DNA of 64,000 nt from Laetiporus sulphureus 93-53 (Eukaryota; Basidiomycota; Agaricomycetes; Polyporales; Laetiporaceae), in contig NW_024468518.1 in the NCBI RefSeq assembly GCF_001632365.1, forward strand, positions 662,199 through 726,198, read 5' to 3'. The notes beneath the pieces were generated by a model. It was not told the DNA's origin and ran no database searches. It saw only the letters and a program-made list of their open reading frames with translations. The position numbers and the translations under genes are program-made. Below, one piece after another: positions 57,720 through 64,000 of this stretch. Every line of letters begins with the position of its first letter. The first letter of the stretch is position 1.

Positions 57720-58470
57720 AAAGTGTTGGAGTTCTTTTAAAACTTTTCTGTTGTTAAAGGTAATTATAATCATGGTTGAATAACAGTGATGGTAAACATT
57801 TGCTGTTGAAAAAGTGATGATAAAAGGGTTTTGAAAGTTGTAAAAATAATTCCAATAAAGTGATGATAAAAATTGTAAAAATTGTGCAAGCAACTGTTGT
57901 TAAAGATAATAATATAGTCATAGTTGTATAACACTGATGGTAAAACTTACTGTTGAAAACATGAATGTAAAAAGTTTTCAGTGTTGTAAAAGTTATTCAA
58001 ATAAAGTGATGATAAAAATTGTTGAAGTTGTTAAAATCACTGGTATTAAAGATGATTATGTACTCATGGTTGTATAAGAGCAATGATAAAAATTTGCTGT
58101 TGAAAAAGTGAAGATAAAAAGTTTCAAGATTTAAAATAATTCAAATAAGGTGATGATAAAAATTGTTAAAGTTGTAAAAACAACTGTTGTAAAAGATAAC
58201 TATAGTCAGAGTTGTATAAGAGTGATGGTACAAACTTGCTGTTGAAACAATAACTCAAATGAAGTAATGATAACAATTAATATTGTACAAATAAAGCAAT
58301 AGTAAAATGAATTTTCTAAAAAATGATTCAAATAAAGTAATGATAAAAATTGTTAAAGTTATAAAAAATGTTGTTGAAGATGATTGTAGTCATGGGAGTA
58401 TGAGAGTGATGATAAAAATTATTAAAGTTGTAAATTATTAAAAATGATTATATAATGATGGTTGTGCAAA
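57720..58470 (+). repeat. Satellite-like array, ~145-bp units
   Basis: The phrase AAAGTGATGATAAAAATTG (with small changes) starts at about 57857, 58004, 58147 and 58334, giving a period near 145 bp in the clean part. Five or so degenerate units. I find no CpG across the array. Confidence 0.8.
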
Positions 58471-59613
58471 AATTGACAGTTATCTGCATTCTGAGTTTGT
58501 GATCAACATGAACCTGTTATTGGCCTAGAGGTAACAATTATGTCCATCTGAACATCATCATTTTTCTCTTCAACAGCAGCTGCATGTAGGTTCAACAAAT
58601 ATTACAACAAACTCATAAAAGTATCAGTAAATCTCAGGACCTCAGGAATTGTTCCTGCCAGAAATGGCCCTCTTACCCAAGTTTTTCTTCATAGGCCTGT
58701 GTAAATGCTCAGATGTTGGTGGCTTGTCAATTACAAAAGATAGATGATAGCTCACAAATTGAAAGTATATATGGTGCAATTCTGGTGAACAAGCAGAGTG
58801 ACATTCAAACTCTTCAATCAGTCAGTCCAGCACTGTTAATAACATAAATCAGGCAGTGTTGAATTTATCATACACTTTGAGTCAAGTTGGTGATATTTAA
58901 AAGGGTCAACAGCTGTAAAACAAATCATAATAAAATACTCACTGACAGCAATGTTTTGATTACAATTCAGGTTCAAGATGCTATGGAACATATTAAGGTA
59001 GTACTTCTTCAATGCAAGAAGCTATTAAGGCAATTCGTCAATCAATATAATTACTGCATACAGAGATGACCAATGACACACAATTTTCTTAGTTGTTGCC
59101 CATGTTAGAATACATGCCAATTCAAAAAAGCCTGTTTCAGAGTCTCAAAGTTTTACGATGCAATGCTTTCATCAGAAAAAAGTGCCTCAATTCATCCTTT
59201 TCCTACTTTAGACAGCTGTGGCAGTGCATGTTTTAGAAAGAGTAAAGGATAGCTCCTTTGAAAATGTAAGATTCTTGATGAGGCTGGTCTCATATGGTCT
59301 CAAGCCAGGGAGGCAGAGTATTTTTATCCTTCTCAATGATTTCAGATAATAGCTCAAATGGAACAGGATTTTGTATCTCTGATTTAAAGCAGAGTTTGTA
59401 CAAAGGCTGTGTAAAGAGAAAGTATGAGCAATAGAGTTTGAAGGCATCTGAATTTTGTTAGACATGGTGTGAAGATGTGCAGTGTCAAAACCCTGCTAGT
59501 ATATAAATGAATAAGGAATGTGAAGAAACTAATGTGATCGATGAGTGGATCACATCTATATCTGACTGTGTTTCACATATTTCATTGGTTGAACTCATGG
59601 CTAGTGGCCTTGT
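58471..59613. other. AT-rich interval, nothing recognised
   Basis: Only short frames with stops; no family signature. Confidence 0.4.
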
Positions 59614-60552
59614 CACTGGGTGAAGCAATCAATAATTTAATGTCAAAGATGGTTAAGATATTGAAGAAAAAGTTCAAATCTTTTCAGCATCTTTGCTGTC
59701 AGTTTGTGATAAAAATTTAAAATATCTTTAATTGCAAAAGATGATAAAAAGGTTGAATGAAAATTGACTGAAATATTAATAATCACTTTTTCAATCATTT
59801 TACAATCTTTTATGTAAAAAGTTTTGTTTTTCATTTTTAATTACAAATAATAAAATATTGTGATCATATCACACTCTTGTCATCATTTAGTATGAAGGTT
59901 AAATTTAGGTTTATATATTAGCACTATACTAGTACTATAACCAGAAAGGTAATACTAAGATTCTAATCTTAGCATATGCTAATGCTAAGATTCAAATGTT
60001 AGTACTAAGGTGTGAAGGTAAGTGCTGATGTTTGAAAGTTAGTACCAAGGTCTGAAATTTAATACTATATATGCCAGCACTAAACTAGTACTAAGGCTCA
60101 AATATTAGTACTAAGATACTAAGGTTTGGAGGTCAGTACTAAGCTAGTGCTAAAATCTGAAGATCAATACTATGTCTAAGACTTTAAAAGATAGTACTAA
60201 CATCTGAATCTGAGTATTAACCTTTATGTCCTAATATTGGCTTAGTGTAGAATGATAATGATGTGACATGATCACAATATGTTCATCATCTTTGATAAAA
60301 AAAGAATAAAAATGTTTTTTGAAACATTCTATCACAACTTTGTCTAAAAGATTGTAACATGATTGACAAATGATTGCTAATATGTCATTCAATCTCCTTT
60401 CAATTTTTCATCATCTTTAAAAACAGAAGATGTTGATAATATTTTAAATTCTTTTATCACAAATTGACAGCAAAAATGCTGAAAAGATTTGAACTTTTTC
60501 TTTAATATCTTTATCATTTTTCACCTCAAATTATTGATTGTTTTACCTAGTG
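59614..60552. mobile_element. Long-inverted-repeat (foldback/MITE-like) element, full copy
   Basis: Left arm from CACTGGGTGAAGCAATCAAT (59614) and right arm ending ATTGATTGTTTTACCTAGTG (60552) are reverse complements over roughly 270-300 bp with gaps. Between them (about 59930-60240) is a degenerate ~22-bp repeat built on AGTACTAAG. A second end-like CACAGTG lies 20 bp further right. No coding capacity and no clear target duplication. Confidence 0.8.
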
Positions 60553-60804
60553 TTATTGATTGCTTCACAGTGATCATTCATAGCAATGTCATATAGACAG
60601 TATCTGTGAAATAAAAGATGCTGAATATAATTTGTGTGTCCATGATTTTGAAAGCTTGTAGAAAAATATTGATATCCTTCATCTTATAAGTCTGAAGGAT
60701 CTATCAATCATGAGTGTCCACTAAGCAAAGTATGATTCGATGAATTATTGAAGGCACATTTGCTTCCCTGTCTTAATTTTAACCTTTGTCATCATCATTC
60801 AACT
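60553..60804. other. Short spacer, no feature seen
   Basis: AT-rich flank between the inverted-repeat element and the next LTR. Confidence 0.4.
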
Positions 60805-61519
60805 TATCACAAACTTAGGATGCAGAGCGCTGACTAAGCCTATGACCTTATTATCAGACACTTACTACTGGTTAGTCGAAGTGTGGATGGGCACAAAGAT
60901 GATCAAGGTAAAGCAGTGCCTTGCAAGTGGGCACTGATAACACTGTGTGTATAGGTGTAGCAAAAATGAGAATAAGTCTGGGAGACTTATGCATCTCAGA
61001 GCTCTGGCTTATATACATGAGCGGAGAGACCCTTGATACCCTGATACCCCAGAACTGCTAGCTAATGGATATTGTCTGATTGGTTATCACTACCTGTCAG
61101 ACTACGTGTGTCATGCATGCCGAATCTCTGAACTACTTAGTAAGATCATGAGAATGGTATTGCCTGTAATGGCTACATCACCGGTGGTGTGACATCTATC
61201 TACCTTGTATATGTGAACTAATATCTCCTTAAGGACATATCTTCGGTGGTGTGTGTCTTTCACGTAGGATTCTTCTGGAGTCTGACCATTGCTTCTAGGT
61301 GAGATGATATTACTGTATAAGTTAGGCTTACCTAATACCTGCACCACTTGTCACATGTATGAATATCACGTGATATGTCACGTGACTAGACCTGAACCTC
61401 CAGAGCACCTAGGACTGTCAGTACTTCAGGTACCAGTTCGTTCCTTTTTGGACAGCCTGGTGCTGGTGTCATGTGATGTCTTGGTCATGTGCAGATTGAA
61501 AACGTGAAAATCTGTGACA
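60805..61519 (-). mobile_element. Solo LTR (TGTCAC family)
   Basis: The minus strand runs TGTCACAGATTTTC ... GTTTGTGATA, so the far end is TA instead of CA, a G-to-A type change on one strand. Target duplication CAACT at 60800-60804 and 61520-61524. Shares the CTTATATACATG box (about 61009). Confidence 0.88.
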
Positions 61520-61615
61520 CAACTGAGATCATATATATATTAGGGTCAAGATCACAGCTTTTATCTGCTCAGCACTTTGCAGCTAATATTTTACAGCTAA
61601 AACAAGCATACATTG

Positions 61616-62195
61616 GATGAAGCAGTTGATAATTTAAGGAAAAAGGTGACAAAGATATTGAAGAAATGCTCCAATATTTTAATCATCTTCACTTGTGCCT
61701 TGCTAGTATTAAGATCTAAAAGGTTAGCACTATGATAATATCAAGCTAGTACTCAGATTTAAATGTTAGTGCTATGACAGTGCTAAGATTTAAATGTTAG
61801 TGCTATGATAGTGCTAAGATTCAAATATCAGTGCTGACATTTAAATCAAAGTATTGACCTTCATATTTTAGTACTGGCTTTGTATGAAATGATAGTAATA
61901 TGTCATTATAACAATATGTTTAACCTCTTTTAATAAAAATAACAATAAAAGGTTTTAAAACTTTTTTATCATAATTTTTATTTAAAAGATTGTAAAAAGA
62001 CTGAAAACTGATTGCTAATATGTTATTCAATCTTTTTTTGATCTTTTCATCATCTTTAACATGAAAGATGCTCATAATATTTTGCATCCTTTTATCTCAA
62101 TATGATAGTGAAGAGGCTAAAAAGATTGAAACTTTTTTTTGAATATTTTTATTATTTTTGTCTTGAAATTAATTGTTTCATTCTGTGACATGAGA
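61616..62195. mobile_element. Long-inverted-repeat element, second copy (left arm shortened)
   Basis: Left arm begins GGATGAAGCAGTTGATAATT and is short; the centre has the same AGTGCTAAGATT-type repeats (61705-61870); the right arm (about 61870-62195) matches the right arm of the first copy. Confidence 0.7.
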
Positions 62196-62528
62196 ATGCT
62201 TGAACAATAGCTGACACTATTGTTTATATACATATATATAGGTGTAAATAGGGTTTTTTGCAAGCAGGTAACTGTGGATACTATAAGATGAGTGAAAATA
62301 AATCTGGGCTCTTCAGATGATAACATCAATAAGATATCAGAAATTATATCTGAAATATGAAGCATTATTAGCAGAAAGCCTTCTCTAAGCTAAATATGCA
62401 TAGTGAGAACTTCTCACTATAATGTTCTTTATCACACATATGCCTTATTGCTGTAGTTGTGATAGCCTCATGATTATGTTTTCCACATACAATATTGTTA
62501 ATGTTCTTACCTTACATATACATCATGT

Positions 62529-63100
62529 TGGAGAAACTTCAATTGCACCAGTAGCTCTTGTTTCCGTATGCTGAGGATGAAGGACTTGAAGTGTAAAGCA
62601 ATAAAATGTAAAGATCTGTTCTCATTTCTCAAGCAAAGACTATAATAAGTTCAGAAAATGTTAAACCATTCACTCTACATCACAAAATGGTAAATGCCAT
62701 GGTTCGGATCACTGACAAGACATTTAATACAGTGGTTTGAATGGCTTTGAAGTTATCAGCTCTTATGACATTAACCCTAGCAAATTCAGTGCTGTGATTG
62801 GCTCTGAATACTTGCATCTGTTTGAATCAGCCATGTCGTGCAGGTTCAAACTCTGGCTTGTATGCTCATTAAAAAAGATAACAAATTTGAGTAAGAAGAA
62901 AATGTTACCCAATAAGAAATGTTTGAAGGAATGGCCCTCTCCTAACCTCAGGACAGGGGCAGAAAATGAAACCACTTTGTAATGGTTCACTGTCCCACAC
63001 TTTGTTTAAGTATCCCACAGGAACCAAAAAAATGCTGCATAGATGCCCTAAGTGCTCAGTCATGTACAAGCTCTTTCTTTGTACCTCAAAAATCATAAAT
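62529..63100 (-). repeat. Left unit of composite repeat R, inverted copy
   Basis: On the minus strand this reads as the left unit (TTTTGAGGTACAAAG, then GTGGTTTCATTTTCTGCCCC and CCTCAGGACAGG in reverse). The sequence to its right (63150-63420) matches the rest of repeat R in the plus orientation, so only this unit is flipped. Confidence 0.78.
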
Positions 63101-63149
63101 AGGTGAGGCAGTCTGAGTCTTCAGCCACCATGATGAATTGTTAGAAATT

Positions 63150-63420
63150 CTGGTTCATATTTTGACCTTTCTAAATGTTTGAACATATCAATAATACATA
63201 GTTAATTCCATCTTGATGCTCTGCAGTCAGAACAACATACAGTCCATTTTCTGGCTCAAAAAAGTGAAGATTTGAGGCCACAGAATCTGTGCAGATGTTG
63301 GCCACCCAAATACTCACACTTTAGATTGTCACAATGTGTGAATAATACTAAATTATGACATTTTGTCATTTGTGCAACTAGCTAGTTGCACAGATAGCAA
63401 ATGTCATAGCTTGGCATTAT
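63150..63420 (+). repeat. Middle part of composite repeat R with hairpin copy 6
   Basis: Contains TTTTCTGGCTCAAAAAAG and GAAGATTTGAGG as in the other copies, then the palindrome at 63354-63408 (arms about 27-28 nt, centre CTAG|CTAG). Confidence 0.78.
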
Positions 63421-63656
63421 TTGTACAATACTTTGAGCTGATCTCAATTTAGTTCATCTAAAATCAAAATGTCTCCTCCTGAGGCTTTGTGGCTGCAAAA
63501 CATCATGCTTATAGTCCGAAAAATTGTTATTTCTTTTAATGCACATAAAAGGACTTAGCTAACCACATAAAATTGATAAGAAACTTCATGTGAAGATTAA
63601 CTTCATTTCTGACCCTCATCATTCATTCAAGGTGACATTCTTCCTTGATTTAGTAT

Positions 63657-64000
63657 CACTGGGTGAAACAATCAATCATTTGAGGTGCAAGATGATAAAG
63701 ATATTGAAGAAAAAGTTCAAATATTTTCAGCATCTTTACTGTCAATTTGTGATAAAAGGATTCAAAATACTATTAACATCGTTTCTTGTTAATGATGATG
63801 AAAAGATTGAAAAAAATTGAATGACATATAAGCAATCATTTTTTTGATCATTTCACAATTGTTTAGACAAAGTTATGATAAAAGGTTTGAAAATCTTTTT
63901 CATTCTTTTCTTATCAAAGATTATGCACATATTGTGACCATGTCACATTATTATCATTCTACACTAAGCTAATATTAGAATATAAAAAGGTTAATACTTA
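63657..64000. mobile_element. Long-inverted-repeat element, third copy (left arm, runs off the window)
   Basis: Starts CACTGGGTGAAACAATCAAT and matches the left arm of the 59614 copy over its length, reaching the start of the AGTACTAAG-type centre at the window edge. Confidence 0.78.

Noticed and set aside
57720..58470. CRISPR-like array
   Set aside because: Units are about 145 bp, degenerate and without unique spacers, in a eukaryotic repeat region; a satellite is the simpler reading.
62117..62365. Minus-strand 82-residue ORF
   Set aside because: Falls in the AT-rich right arm of the inverted-repeat element; low-complexity Phe/Ile/Lys composition.

Overview
The window looks like a stretch of a basidiomycete (Agaricomycete-type) nuclear genome. 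The evidence is short 49-60 nt spliceosomal introns with GT...AG ends, two recognisable single-copy cell-cycle genes of basidiomycete type, and a mobile-element set typical of mushrooms: Plavaka/CACTA, a DIRS/Ngaro-like tyrosine-recombinase retrotransposon, Helentron, Tc1/mariner, TGTCAC-type solo LTRs and a DUF6698 gene. Identification is by reading only; no search was run.

Layout. (1) 0.1-3.1 kb is intact, CpG-containing host DNA with two divergent genes: a Dbf2/Sid2-like AGC kinase (minus) and the kinetochore protein Spc25 (plus), about 155 bp apart. (2) 4.5-14.8 kb is a nested stack: a decayed Plavaka transposon on the minus strand, carrying a decayed DIRS/Ngaro-like retroelement (about 5.0-10.0 kb) inside one of its introns and a solo LTR (13.2-13.9 kb) near its N-terminus. 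(3) 15.1-18.6 kb holds a solo LTR followed by a DUF6698 gene broken by another LTR-like piece. (4) 20.6-24.1 kb is a composite repeat (33-bp minisatellite, hairpin, tRNA-like piece, Tc1 remnant, Helentron peptidase fragment). It recurs at 52.9-56.4 kb. (5) 26.6-43.0 kb is a block of intron-rich genes I cannot assign, in the order plus, minus, plus, interrupted by one solo LTR and three palindromes. It is the main candidate for something undescribed. (6) 43.2-52.2 kb is a long Helentron (Rep, Pif1-like helicase, C-terminal cysteine-peptidase-like domain), disabled by stops, a Rep deletion and a 2.5-kb insertion that includes a Tc1 element. (7) 56.4-64.0 kb is gene-free AT-rich DNA with a ~145-bp satellite, three copies of a long-inverted-repeat element, another solo LTR and an inverted copy of the composite repeat's left unit.

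A theme links the regions. The mobile-element DNA is strikingly poor in CpG, and many broken residues are what CpG deamination would produce (CGA to TGA, CGG to TGG, CGC to CAC). This fits methylation-driven decay of repeats. The exception is a 693-bp insertion at 54.06-54.76 kb, dense in CpG and probably recent. The two host genes act in the same process (mitosis: exit/septation signalling and kinetochore attachment); everything else appears to be mobile or captured DNA.
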